A DNA stretch of 64,000 nucleotides from Bacillota bacterium (GTDB lineage: Bacteria; Bacillota; Clostridia; Lachnospirales; Lachnospiraceae): the NCBI GenBank assembly GCA_023439125.1, contig JAEXOU010000007.1:1-64000 (forward strand), read 5' to 3'. Shown here piece by piece: positions 43,002 through 51,877 of the stretch. How positions within the stretch are numbered: position 1 is the first letter of the stretch; every line of letters begins with the position of its first letter. The notes under the pieces are model-generated. The model was not told the DNA's origin and searched no databases. It was given only the letters and a program-made list of their open reading frames with translations. Both the position numbers and the translations under genes were made by a program.

Positions 43002-44018
43002 CTATCGATTACTTACCTCAATCAATTGATTCAGTGTCTTTAATGCCTTACCTGAGTCAATCAACTGAGCAGCTAGAGTCACACCTTCCTGCATTGTTTG
43101 CGCTTTACCTCCAATATAAAGTGCTGCACCTGCATTTAATAGAATTGCATTTCTCTTATGACTCTTTTCACCTTTTAGTATGTCTAGGGTGATTTTCGCA
43201 TTTTCCTCTGGCGAACCACCCACTAGATATGATTTTCTACAACGCTCAAAGCCAAAGTCTTCTGGAGTAATTACATAAGTTTTAAACCATTCGTCCTTAA
43301 ACTCGCACACTTTGGTTGGTGCACTCATCGATATCTCATCTAACTTATCCTGACCATATACGACCATACCACGCTTTACACCAAGGCTGATTAAAACTTG
43401 TGCCAATGGCTCAACCAAATAATCATCATAAACTCCGAGCAATTGCATCTTAGGACTTGCTGGATTCGTAAGTGGTCCTAAGATATTAAATACGGTTCGA
43501 AAACCAAGTTCTTTCCTAATTGCCCCAACATATTTCATGGAACTATGATACTTCTGTGCAAAAAAGAAACACATTCCAACTTCATGTAAAAGCTCGATAC
43601 ACTTTTCAGGACTTTGTGAAATATTGACACCTAATGCTTCTAAGCAATCAGCAGTTCCGCATTTTGAGGAGGCTGCACGATTTCCATGCTTTGCTACCTT
43701 CATACCTCCAGCAGCTGCTACGATAGCAGAAGTTGTAGATATATTAAAGCTATGAGAATTGTCTCCCCCAGTTCCTACAATTTCAAATAAATCCATGTCA
43801 GTTTCAACTTTCATCGAATGATCTCTCATTGCTGTTGCACAGCCAGCAATCTCATCCGTAGTTTCCGCTCTTGCGCTTTTTGTGGAAAGTGCTGCAAGAA
43901 AGGCAGCATTTTGTGTCGGTGATGTTACTCCACTCATAATTTCATTCATTACGGTATACGCTTCATCATAGGTAAGATCTTCTTTGTTGACGATTTTCAC
44001 AATTGCTTCTTTAATCAT
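43002..44018 (-). CDS. trpD: Anthranilate phosphoribosyltransferase
   Basis: The 338-residue enzyme has the PRPP loop GTGGDNSHSFNISTTSA near residues 82-98 and KHGNRAASSKCGTADCLEALG near 110. It transfers phosphoribose to anthranilate. It is a separate protein, not fused to trpG. It starts 13 bp after trpG. Confidence 0.95.
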   Translation of the reverse strand: MIKEAIVKIVNKEDLTYDEAYTVMNEIMSGVTSPTQNAAFLAALSTKSARAETTDEIAGCATAMRDHSMKVETDMDLFEIVGTGGDNSHSFNISTTSAIVAAAGGMKVAKHGNRAASSKCGTADCLEALGVNISQSPEKCIELLHEVGMCFFFAQKYHSSMKYVGAIRKELGFRTVFNILGPLTNPASPKMQLLGVYDDYLVEPLAQVLISLGVKRGMVVYGQDKLDEISMSAPTKVCEFKDEWFKTYVITPEDFGFERCRKSYLVGGSPEENAKITLDILKGEKSHKRNAILLNAGAALYIGGKAQTMQEGVTLAAQLIDSGKALKTLNQLIEVSNR

Positions 44019-44031
44019 AATCCAATCCCCC

Positions 44032-44601
44032 TTATATTATATTGATAAAATTTTCAAGAATTTTCTTTCCATCCGGTGTCATAATGGATTCTGGATGAAA
44101 CTGTACTCCATAAATTGGGTACTTCGTATGTTGTACTGCCATCACTTCCCCATCGATCGTAACTGCAGTTATTTTAAGACTCTCTGGAATGGTAGCTTGA
44201 TCTGCTGCCAACGAATGATATCGGGCAACAAGTGCATATTGTGGACATCCTTGAAACAGTAGACATTCTTGATTCAAAACTATCTCTGACTGTTTTCCAT
44301 GCATCAGCTCTTTTGCATAGGTAACCGTTGCACCAAAGGCAGCGCAGACTGCCTGATGACCAAGGCAAACACCTAGAATCGGAATTTCTTTGCCAAGTTC
44401 TTGAATCAATTCAATCATAATACCTGCGTTCTCTGGTCTTCCAGGACCAGGCGAAAATATCACGTGACTTGGCTGTAAATCTCTGATTTCTTCCACCGTT
44501 AACTCATCATTTCGAATTACCTTAATATCTGGCTCGATTTCACCTATGAGCTGGTACAAGTTATAGGAAAAGCTGTCATAATTATCGATTAATAAAATCA
44601 T
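44032..44601 (-). CDS. trpG: Anthranilate synthase component II (glutamine amidotransferase)
   Basis: The 189-residue class I amidotransferase has the oxyanion FSPGPGRP near 50, the nucleophile GVCLGHQAVCAAFG (Cys near 79) and the GVQFHPESI triad (His, Glu near 169). It supplies ammonia to TrpE. Its ATG overlaps the trpE stop by 4 bp. It might also serve p-aminobenzoate synthesis, as in some bacilli. Confidence 0.95.
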   Translation of the reverse strand: MILLIDNYDSFSYNLYQLIGEIEPDIKVIRNDELTVEEIRDLQPSHVIFSPGPGRPENAGIMIELIQELGKEIPILGVCLGHQAVCAAFGATVTYAKELMHGKQSEIVLNQECLLFQGCPQYALVARYHSLAADQATIPESLKITAVTIDGEVMAVQHTKYPIYGVQFHPESIMTPDGKKILENFINII

Positions 44602-46064
44602 AGGTCTACCTCCCCTGAAAGCTTTAATGCTTTCACAACAGCTTTGGCTTTATTCATGCATTCTTCATATTCCTTTTCAGGGACAGAATCTGCTACAATT
44701 CCAGCTCCACTTCGTACAAATACCATGTTATTCTTTTTATATGCGATACGGATTGCAATACACGTATCCATATTACCAGTAAAGTCGATATATCCAATCG
44801 CGCCTCCGTAGATACCTCTTTTGTTATTTTCAAGTTCACCGATCAACTGACATGCCCTGATTTTTGGAGCACCCGAAAGTGTTCCTGCTGGAAGGACTGC
44901 CTCAATCGCATCCAATGCATCATATTCTTCTTTGATTTCACCACGAACCGTAGAACCGATATGCATCACATGAGAATAACGTTCAATCGAGTGTAATTTT
45001 TCAACATGAACCGTTCCAAACTTACTGATTTTCCCTAAATCATTCCTTCCTAAATCAACTAACATGTTATGCTCTGCTAATTCCTTGGGATCTGCAAGTA
45101 ACTCTTCCTCGAAAGCCTGATCTTCCTCTTTTGTTTTTCCTCTCGGTCTTGTTCCTGCAAGTGGAAAAGTATGAAGGATACCATTTTCCAACTTGACTAG
45201 AGTTTCTGGAGACGCACCAGCTACTTCAACATCCGTTCCTGAAAAGTAAAACATATACGGGGATGGATTGATTGTTCGTAAAATACGGTAAGTATTTAAA
45301 AGACTTCCTTCAAAAGGTGCGTTAAGTCGATTCGAAAGTACAATCTGAAAAATATCACCCTCTCGAATATAGTGCTTTGCTTTTTCTACCATTTCACAAT
45401 ACGTTTCTTTATCAAATAGTGATGTAACCTCTCCTGTTAGATAACCCTTCGTATTCTCATTCTTAGCTCCATGATAAAGCTGTTCTTTCATCTGCTCTAG
45501 TTCCATTACAGCTTTGTTATACCCAACTTCAGGGTCCGTAAGTGGCATATTTACAATGAGAATAATTTTCTGTCGAAAATGGTCAAAAGCGATTACTTTG
45601 TCAAACAGCATTAAATCTACATCTTTAAATGCCTCGCTATCCTGCACCTTCACTTTCACAGAAGGCTCCCGATACCCTAAATAGTCATAAGAGAAATAAC
45701 CAACCAAGCCACCCGTAAATGATGGAAGATAATCAAAACGTGGACTTTTATACTCTGCTAATATCTGTCGTAGATACTCCGACGGAGCATCCGTCTTTAT
45801 CCTAATGTCTCCTAACCTCATCTCTCCATCGATAGCAGTAATCTCTAGCTTTGGGTCATAACCTAAAAAAGTATAACGCCCCCACTTTTCTGTCTCCATA
45901 ACCGATTCTAACATATAGCAATGCGTTGATATGTTTTTAAGAATCTTTATTGCCTCGATTGGTGTACATATATCTGACAGTATTTCACAACTGACTGGTA
46001 GAATATTGTACTTTTTGCTAGCAGCAATTTCTTTTACGGTTTCAAAACAAGGTAAACAATGCAT
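44598..46064 (-). CDS. trpE: Anthranilate synthase component I
   Basis: The enzyme of about 488 residues turns chorismate into anthranilate. The start is MHCLPCFETVKEIAASKKYN with GGAGGTGTG upstream. The feedback tryptophan motif region LES (MLESVMETEKWGRYTFLGYDP) is near residue 40, and the catalytic chorismate-binding domain has AGTRPRGKTKEEDQ, NDLGKISKFG and LPAGTLSGAPKIRA. The upstream frame start at 46091 is inferior. First gene of the operon behind a T-box. Confidence 0.95.
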   Translation of the reverse strand: MHCLPCFETVKEIAASKKYNILPVSCEILSDICTPIEAIKILKNISTHCYMLESVMETEKWGRYTFLGYDPKLEITAIDGEMRLGDIRIKTDAPSEYLRQILAEYKSPRFDYLPSFTGGLVGYFSYDYLGYREPSVKVKVQDSEAFKDVDLMLFDKVIAFDHFRQKIILIVNMPLTDPEVGYNKAVMELEQMKEQLYHGAKNENTKGYLTGEVTSLFDKETYCEMVEKAKHYIREGDIFQIVLSNRLNAPFEGSLLNTYRILRTINPSPYMFYFSGTDVEVAGASPETLVKLENGILHTFPLAGTRPRGKTKEEDQAFEEELLADPKELAEHNMLVDLGRNDLGKISKFGTVHVEKLHSIERYSHVMHIGSTVRGEIKEEYDALDAIEAVLPAGTLSGAPKIRACQLIGELENNKRGIYGGAIGYIDFTGNMDTCIAIRIAYKKNNMVFVRSGAGIVADSVPEKEYEECMNKAKAVVKALKLSGEVDL

Positions 46065-46111
46065 AATCACACCTCCAACTTTTCTTATCATAAAACACTA
46101 TTTTCTAATAA

Positions 46112-46181
46112 GATTCGGGTGTCAAAAGCGCTTTTCCGAATGCGAAAGCGTGATGCTTATAAATTATGACTGTTATCGCAT
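46112..46181. repeat. Partial foldback repeat in the trp leader
   Basis: gattcgggtgtcaaaagcgc (the tail unit in reverse orientation) and gcgaaagcgtgatgcttata plus the following bases resemble units of 39262-39643. It lies between the T-box terminator and the trpE ribosome-binding site, so it would be part of the read-through mRNA. Confidence 0.6.
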
Positions 46182-46185
46182 ACAA

Positions 46186-46490
46186 ATAAAAAAACGCCCT
46201 TGACAGAAGATCTCTTCTGTCAAGGACGAATAAAAATCATTATCCGCGGTACCACCTTGATTTACAGCTATATTAGCTGTACTCTTAATAGGATACTAAC
46301 ATATCCCTGGCAACTGACGTATGCCGATACGTCGCAGAATACTCTGAATTATGATAATTCATTTGACTGCGCCCTCAACGGTCCATTTGATAATCTGTTT
46401 TTCACCCAACTCTCAGCAACATGGGCTCTCTGTAGAAACATAATTACCGTTATCTCCGCTTCAACGGTTTCATTCTTTTAAGTTGCTCTT
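46186..46490 (-). promoter_or_regulatory. T-box leader of the trp operon, specifier UGG (Trp)
   Basis: On the minus strand the T-box aaggtggtaccgcgg is at 46244-46258, followed by a terminator hairpin, cgtccttgacagaag pairing with cttctgtcaagggcg (46195-46228), and T residues. The specifier TGG at 46383-46385 sits in tcaaaTGGaccgttGAG. Uncharged tRNA-Trp should favour read-through. Confidence 0.92.
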
Positions 46491-46594
46491 ATTAAATCAT
46501 AGTAGCTCTCGTTTGTCAATACATATTTTGGTAATTTTTTTAATAGTTGCTTTTTTATTATTTATATGATAGCATAGCTTCAAAATACATATAA

Positions 46595-46680
46595 CTACTA
46601 CTGCCACCGGGCAGGAATGCTAAGCATTCGTTTATACACCGTTAGGTCTTTGAAGGTGTATATGCGTATGCTTATTTTTT
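46595..46680 (+). promoter_or_regulatory. Structured leader ahead of pnuC, possible riboswitch
   Basis: Two hairpins, GAATGC-taa-GCATTC (46615-46629) and TATACACC...GGTGTATA (46632-46661), lie between a likely promoter and the ribosome-binding site. pnuC genes are known to be preceded by NAD+-type riboswitches in some Firmicutes, but I cannot match the consensus. Candidate only. Confidence 0.3.
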
Positions 46681-46691
46681 AGGGGGTTTTT

Positions 46692-47408
46692 ATGAATAAA
46701 TTAAAGTCATTCGTGAACTATTTTACGAAAGGTGAAATCTTATTATGGTGCTGTTCGGTTATCTTGATTGTTGTATCGTTTTGCATTTTTGACAGAGAGA
46801 GTTATATCACTCTTACAGCCTCATTAATTGGTGTAACATCACTGATCTTTAATGCAAAAGGTAATCCATTTGGACAATTATTAATGATTATTTTCAGTTT
46901 ACTGTATGGCATCATATCCTTAACCTTCGCATATTACGGTGAAATGATTACCTATCTAGGAATGACGATGCCTATGGCTGTATTTGCTTTGATCTCCTGG
47001 TTAAGGAACCCATACAAAGGCAATTTAGCGCAAGTTAAGGTAAATCGCATCTATAAAAAAGAAGTGATTTTTATGTGGATATTGACCGCTGTTATCACAT
47101 TTATATTCTTCTTTCTATTAAAGATATTCCATACAGCTAATATTGTTCCTAGTACAATCTCAGTCACAACTAGTTTTCTTGCAGTATACCTCACATTTCG
47201 GCGAAGTCCATATTATGCAATAGCGTATGCAGCGAATGATATTGTTTTGATTATTTTATGGATTTTAGCAACAACTCAAGATATCAGATATCTTTCCGTC
47301 GTTGTTTGCTTTGTTGCCTTTTTATTAAATGATATCTATGGATTTATCAATTGGCTTAAGATGGAGAAATTGCAAGCAGAAGATCTCAAGCCAAGTGCGG
47401 CCGCGTAA
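46692..47408 (+). CDS. pnuC: PnuC-like nicotinamide riboside (vitamin) transporter
   Basis: The 238-residue protein has seven or eight membrane spans and PnuC-type motifs: LIGVTSLIFNAKGNPFGQLL, TYLGMTMPMAVFALISWLRNPYKG, and YAIAYAANDIVLIILWILAT, ending FLLNDIYGFINWLKM. PnuC proteins take up nicotinamide riboside by facilitated diffusion. Related PnuT/PnuX carry thiamine or riboflavin, so substrate is uncertain. The last twelve residues (LQAEDLKPSAAA) come from a repeat-like sequence. GGGGG ribosome-binding site. Confidence 0.8.
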   Translation: MNKLKSFVNYFTKGEILLWCCSVILIVVSFCIFDRESYITLTASLIGVTSLIFNAKGNPFGQLLMIIFSLLYGIISLTFAYYGEMITYLGMTMPMAVFALISWLRNPYKGNLAQVKVNRIYKKEVIFMWILTAVITFIFFFLLKIFHTANIVPSTISVTTSFLAVYLTFRRSPYYAIAYAANDIVLIILWILATTQDIRYLSVVVCFVAFLLNDIYGFINWLKMEKLQAEDLKPSAAA

Positions 47409-47441
47409 CTGACATTTCCCTTTGTATTTATAAAAGCATCT

Positions 47442-47504
47442 AAAGTGGAGTGAACCCCTTTCATTAGACTTTTTTTGTCTAACAAAAGGGGTTCACTCCA
47501 CTTT
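47442..47504. terminator. Long bidirectional terminator
   Basis: AAAGTGGAGTGAACCCCTTT and its perfect complement pair with an inner TTAGAC/GTCTAA, between convergent genes. Confidence 0.9.
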
Positions 47505-47518
47505 GGGTGCGTGTTCTA

Positions 47519-48652
47519 CTAATTACCTAATAAAACTTCTGCAATATCAGGAGCTACGATATGATAGCTCATAGACTCACTACCTTTTTCAAATGCTACA
47601 ATTACATTCGTTTTCGAACCATAGCTTGTAAAGGTAAGAACATCTCCATCTTTCATCGTAACTTTTAAAATATTTCCTGCTATCATCAGAACATACATAT
47701 TGGTATCAATCGTTGCTTCATTAAAAGCCTTCATAACATACTTTTTCTCTAGTTTCGTCAAATCACGTATCTTCTCATCATTTAAATTAAATAATTCCAT
47801 CTTAGTCACTGTTGTATCATCCATCGTAACCCAACTCTCTTTACTTGGAGTTTTCGTCAACTGTTTAATCTCACCAACTACAGTTTTTATCGTGTCTGAC
47901 TTGATTCGAATCAGTTTTGATGGATATGTGATTACCATGATTGCATTTTCATTTGGAGGTGTTATACTCGCAGTAACTGATACTGTATCAGCTGATAGAC
48001 TGATTACCTGGTCAATGTTTAGAATATAACCACCTGTCGTCTTTTCACCAGCAGCAACTAGAACATAAATATGCTTACCATCTCGAATGTAACGAATCCC
48101 TTCTTTCATATTATTCTCATTGTACCACTTTATCAATTTTTCATTACTCTTGATAAGGTCAGAAGAGATTTCTTCATAGGAAATCGGATTGTTCCATTGA
48201 TTTGTTGTAATCGTTATCACTTTATTTTTCGAGTCATATTCTACACTCATTCCTAAACTTGCTAAGAATGCTTTTGCAGGAACTACCACTTTGTTGTTAA
48301 CAATCTTAGGTAATTTTTTCGAATCTACTTCTTCTGGAATACCTGTAAAATCAGCATCATGATGGACATAGAAAACTTTCTTTCCAATCGTGATCTCAAC
48401 ATGTGACATATTGTAATCTACCCAAGCGGTCTTTGTTTTCTTATCCCATCTTACAGTCGCACCAACAGCTTCAGCGATTGGCCTAAGTGGTATCATAACT
48501 TCACCATCTTTAACATAAGGTTTCGGATTGCATTTAATCGTCTTGTCATTTACAACTACCTTAATATCTTTTGATGGTATTGCGTAAACTGGTACACTCG
48601 ATACCAAAGTTAACATGATAACTAACATAATGAATGAACTCAATTTTTTCAT
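47519..48652 (-). CDS. Secreted copper-amine-oxidase-N (stalk) domain protein with PrcB-like C-terminus
   Basis: Of 377 residues, 1-24 are a signal peptide (MKKLSSFIMLVIMLTLVSSV). Two copper-amine-oxidase N-type stalk units follow (VMIPLRPIAEAVGATVRWDKKTKTAWV and VVVPAKAFLASLGMSVEYDSKNKVITI, residues 50-155), typical of clostridial surface proteins. Residues 200-262 resemble the PrcB C-terminal domain (VAAGEKTTGGYILNIDQV...ITYPSKLIRI). The last 100 residues are unassigned. Probably cell-wall linked; no enzymatic activity expected. Confidence 0.75.
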   Translation of the reverse strand: MKKLSSFIMLVIMLTLVSSVPVYAIPSKDIKVVVNDKTIKCNPKPYVKDGEVMIPLRPIAEAVGATVRWDKKTKTAWVDYNMSHVEITIGKKVFYVHHDADFTGIPEEVDSKKLPKIVNNKVVVPAKAFLASLGMSVEYDSKNKVITITTNQWNNPISYEEISSDLIKSNEKLIKWYNENNMKEGIRYIRDGKHIYVLVAAGEKTTGGYILNIDQVISLSADTVSVTASITPPNENAIMVITYPSKLIRIKSDTIKTVVGEIKQLTKTPSKESWVTMDDTTVTKMELFNLNDEKIRDLTKLEKKYVMKAFNEATIDTNMYVLMIAGNILKVTMKDGDVLTFTSYGSKTNVIVAFEKGSESMSYHIVAPDIAEVLLGN

Positions 48653-48745
48653 AGGGTTTCTCCTTTTATGAATAAATATAGGGTTTCACACATTAGACGA
48701 TGTTATCTGGTATAAAGTTCCAATCTTATTGCAGCGAATCAAAAC

Positions 48746-49213
48746 TTATTCGCCATCATAATAATCCGTATCATTCTCTAGCTTGTAAAATTTATTAATA
48801 CCTTTCCCTAATACACCAATCTTATTAGAGTCTGGATAGATGGCAACATCCAAATCATAAACAACATCAAAGTCGATATAAACTAAATTCTCTGTTGCTG
48901 AAGTATTAGTCAGTTTATGTGCCCCTTCACGATTCGCAGGAAAAAACAACAGCTCACCTGCACAAACTTTTCGATCACCTTGTGGAGTATGTAACATGCC
49001 TTCCCCACGAATAATATAAAAGGTTTCCTCATTTTTAACATGATAGTGGTAAGGATAAGCAGACTTTAATGGTGGTATCTCAAAAACATTGACCATTGTC
49101 TTTTCAGCCAATCCCTCTGGAATAAACTCTTTCTTATAGTACTCATATCCATCATGTTCGCATTTATGTTGCGACTTTAATTCGTCGATATGTTTAATCT
49201 CAATCTTACTCAT
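48746..49213 (-). CDS. Cupin-domain protein
   Basis: The 155-residue protein has the two cupin motifs YPYHYHVKNEETFYIIRGEG (His, His, Glu) and GELLFFPANREGAHKLTN (Asn-Arg-x-x-x-His). The metal site is probably intact. The ATG overlaps the LysE-type gene stop, so both are co-transcribed. Substrate unknown. Confidence 0.75.
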   Translation of the reverse strand: MSKIEIKHIDELKSQHKCEHDGYEYYKKEFIPEGLAEKTMVNVFEIPPLKSAYPYHYHVKNEETFYIIRGEGMLHTPQGDRKVCAGELLFFPANREGAHKLTNTSATENLVYIDFDVVYDLDVAIYPDSNKIGVLGKGINKFYKLENDTDYYDGE

Positions 49214-49838
49214 TTAAATTCTCCTTTTGATCTGTTTTTTTTACCAATAAGCGAATTCCAAAATAAATAATTAGAATTCCAACAAATACATTTAAGATCT
49301 TAATAATAGTTGATGTCAGTAACCCAGTTATTACAGTACCTAAAATAGCTATGATTGATAGGAAGCTAAGTGTAGACAAAACACATCCTAATCCAAAATA
49401 GAACAGTTGCGATTTCTTATAATTATTTTCAATAACTTTCGTTGAAAAAACACCGCTCCAAAAAATAATGGTTAATGGATTGGAGGCTGTTAACAATAGG
49501 CCTTGAATAAAAATATTTTTACCTGATATATTAGAAAATAAAGCAATATCAGGCAATAGGGAGATATTAAAAGCTCCCAAAATCGTATTTGCACCAAAGA
49601 TAGTTAGCACGATACTGCCAAATACCTTGATTGCAATTTTTACTTTACTTCGATTAATAATTGCAGCAACCCCAAAGCCTGATAAAGCGATATAAGCCAT
49701 ATCGACTATTGTTATAGCTAGAACAAGAGATAATCCAAAAAAAAGCCCGTAAGTTGCAGAAGTATGAAATACCATTAAGCACATTGGACCAATTGCCAGT
49801 TGTAAAAGCATTCCAAACTTTAATCCCTTAAATATCAT
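49206..49838 (-). CDS. LysE-family exporter
   Basis: The 210-residue protein has six membrane spans with the family start FGMLLQLAIGPMCLMVFHTS and a SNPLTIIFWSGVFS motif near 115. LysE/RhtB exporters expel amino acids or derivatives. Coupled to a cupin gene by an 8-bp overlap. Substrate unknown. Confidence 0.75.
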   Translation of the reverse strand: MIFKGLKFGMLLQLAIGPMCLMVFHTSATYGLFFGLSLVLAITIVDMAYIALSGFGVAAIINRSKVKIAIKVFGSIVLTIFGANTILGAFNISLLPDIALFSNISGKNIFIQGLLLTASNPLTIIFWSGVFSTKVIENNYKKSQLFYFGLGCVLSTLSFLSIIAILGTVITGLLTSTIIKILNVFVGILIIYFGIRLLVKKTDQKENLNE

Positions 49839-49879
49839 AACAGCCTCTCATTCCCAAAATAGTCCTACTTATCTTCAGC

Positions 49880-50803
49880 CTATTTTGTTGTATTAACAAT
49901 CTTTAACCAAATTTCCATACACTTCGTTTCTGGAGAATGACTTGCATATCGCTCTGCACAAAATGCATCTGTTAGTAAGTTATGTCGTGGTAGCCATGTA
50001 GTGTAAATGTATTGTTGTGCTTTGTAAAGTGCATCCATAACAAGAGCCTCAAAATTTTCAGCTTCAAAGGAACAAACAATATATTCTCCCTCTGGTAGCT
50101 CCCAGTTCATAAAACCTTCACAAGACTCTCCTTGCTTGGACTTAGCACCTGCAAAATAGCTAAAATACCCTTCTTTTTCGCACGGATATGTGACACCAAT
50201 TTCTTCGCAATCTACGATTGGACTCAATATAGTTTCCTTTTGTTCATGAAAGTCATTCCAAAGGCTATCCAATGGATCAATGCCTGATTCCGTTCCAAGT
50301 CCCTCAATAAACTGAACTGGCATATCCTTATTCAAGCCAATAAAATTAATCGGTTGTACAATTTGTTGACGATTAATCTCCAGAACAATCCCCTCTGTAA
50401 TTAATGGTACTCCTTCATCAATTAATGTGTAATGAAGTAATAGCTCCGGTTTTGTCATACGGTTTAATGCTACTGGATTTTTGCGATACTCATCTGGTGT
50501 CATTTCAAATGTATCCTTGAATGTACGAGTAAAGTGTTCATGTGAGGAAAATCCAAGGTCTAATGCAATATCTAGAATACGCTTATCCTTGTCAAGCAGT
50601 TTCTCCGTAGCTTTCGCTAAACGACGTAGTTTTACATACTCAGCAACTGGCTTTTTTACTAGACGACGAAACAAACGTTGATAATAAAAAGGCGATAATG
50701 AAGCCATAATTGAAAGCTCATCAATATTAATTTCCTCATTAAGATGACACTCAATATAATCAATTGTCTTCTGTACTTGTTCCCATGCGTGCATTGTAAG
50801 CAC
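49880..50803 (-). CDS. AraC-family regulator with GyrI-like effector domain
   Basis: Residues 8-105 form two helix-turn-helix units (IDELSIMASLSPFYYQRLFRRLVKKPVAEYVKLRRLAKA and LDIALDLGFSSHEHFTRTFKDTFEMTPDEYRKNP). Residues 150-305 are a GyrI-like (SOUL-type) binding domain (FSYFAGAKSKQ, LPEGEYIVCSFEAENFEALVMDALYKAQQYIYTTWLP). Such Rob/BltR-like proteins sense small hydrophobic drugs. AAGGAGG ribosome-binding site. It may control the neighbouring LysE/cupin pair. Confidence 0.85.
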   Translation of the reverse strand: MLTMHAWEQVQKTIDYIECHLNEEINIDELSIMASLSPFYYQRLFRRLVKKPVAEYVKLRRLAKATEKLLDKDKRILDIALDLGFSSHEHFTRTFKDTFEMTPDEYRKNPVALNRMTKPELLLHYTLIDEGVPLITEGIVLEINRQQIVQPINFIGLNKDMPVQFIEGLGTESGIDPLDSLWNDFHEQKETILSPIVDCEEIGVTYPCEKEGYFSYFAGAKSKQGESCEGFMNWELPEGEYIVCSFEAENFEALVMDALYKAQQYIYTTWLPRHNLLTDAFCAERYASHSPETKCMEIWLKIVNTTK

Positions 50804-50848
50804 CTCCTTCTCCTATAGGTTACCATAATGGAAGGACGTCACGCTTGA

Positions 50849-51823
50849 CTATGAATGCCCTTTCTCATGAACAAATGCAAATTCTAGTTGTTCTGTACTA
50901 TCCATACATCGGATTGATTTCATTTCTCTTAATGTTATTTTCTCATCACCTTGAAGTTTACCTGCTAAGATGGGTGAATTTACATCATATCCTTCACAAT
51001 TTTCATGTACTGAAGCTTTGCTATAGTTTGCATAGCAATATTTGCAAAAATGCTTACAGGTATTATAGTATCCTACATCAATGCTCTTCACACAGCCACA
51101 TGCTTCACGTTGGGTGTCATCTTTATTTACTCTGATTTTGGAACCTATAATCTTCTCAATCAGTTTATCATCGATGCACTTTCCATTACTAATATTATAA
51201 TGCGATAAGTCGATGCCTTCGGAACATGTTTCAATTTGAATTCCATATTTCTTAGCGATGTTAGATAAAATACTTGCAATTTGGTAGATATCATCATTGC
51301 TTAACTCTTTCACATGCAGTTCTTTTGTGTTGCGTTTCGTCTTGGTGTATAAATCCAAGAAGCTTATAACACATTTATCTGTATACCCATTAAGTCTTTG
51401 ACACATTGCTTCAAACCACAATTCATGATATTTCAGTGTATATTTTTCATTCAGAAAAATAGGATCATATCTCCAAATCGCTTTATCTTTACCTATCTTT
51501 TTCGATAACTTTCTAAATGAATTCATTACACTGTTTTTATCTTCTAGTCCAGGTTCAACATCACTTTGATAAGATGTAATTGTAAACTGAAAATAATATT
51601 GAAATCCCTTTTGGTCTAATAAATCTAATCGATCAATCATCGGCTCTGCATTTTTTGTCCAAAATACGATGCAATCTACAGTGTCAGTATTTAAAATAAT
51701 TTTACTCACTTGCTTTCGATTAAGTGGATTTATTACATATAAATATCCCTCGTCAAGCCTATGAAAAAACCAATCACTATAAAACGCTGGTATATCAGTT
51801 CTTCTACTAACACTCAAAATCAT
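50849..51823 (-). CDS. DUF1848 protein, possibly Fe-S binding
   Basis: The 324-residue protein starts ILSVSRRTDIPAFYSDWFFHRLDEGY, typical of DUF1848, with FWTKNAEPMIDRLDLL. The C-terminal Cys set CGCVKSIDVGYYNTCKHFCKYCYANYS near 255-285 recalls radical-SAM or Fe-S sites. Function is not established. Start ATG behind GGAGTG. Confidence 0.75.
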   Translation of the reverse strand: MILSVSRRTDIPAFYSDWFFHRLDEGYLYVINPLNRKQVSKIILNTDTVDCIVFWTKNAEPMIDRLDLLDQKGFQYYFQFTITSYQSDVEPGLEDKNSVMNSFRKLSKKIGKDKAIWRYDPIFLNEKYTLKYHELWFEAMCQRLNGYTDKCVISFLDLYTKTKRNTKELHVKELSNDDIYQIASILSNIAKKYGIQIETCSEGIDLSHYNISNGKCIDDKLIEKIIGSKIRVNKDDTQREACGCVKSIDVGYYNTCKHFCKYCYANYSKASVHENCEGYDVNSPILAGKLQGDEKITLREMKSIRCMDSTEQLEFAFVHEKGHS

Positions 51824-51877
51824 TCCATCACTCCACTCTAAGCAAGGCTTTGATTGACCTACGATTGTGCTATATGC

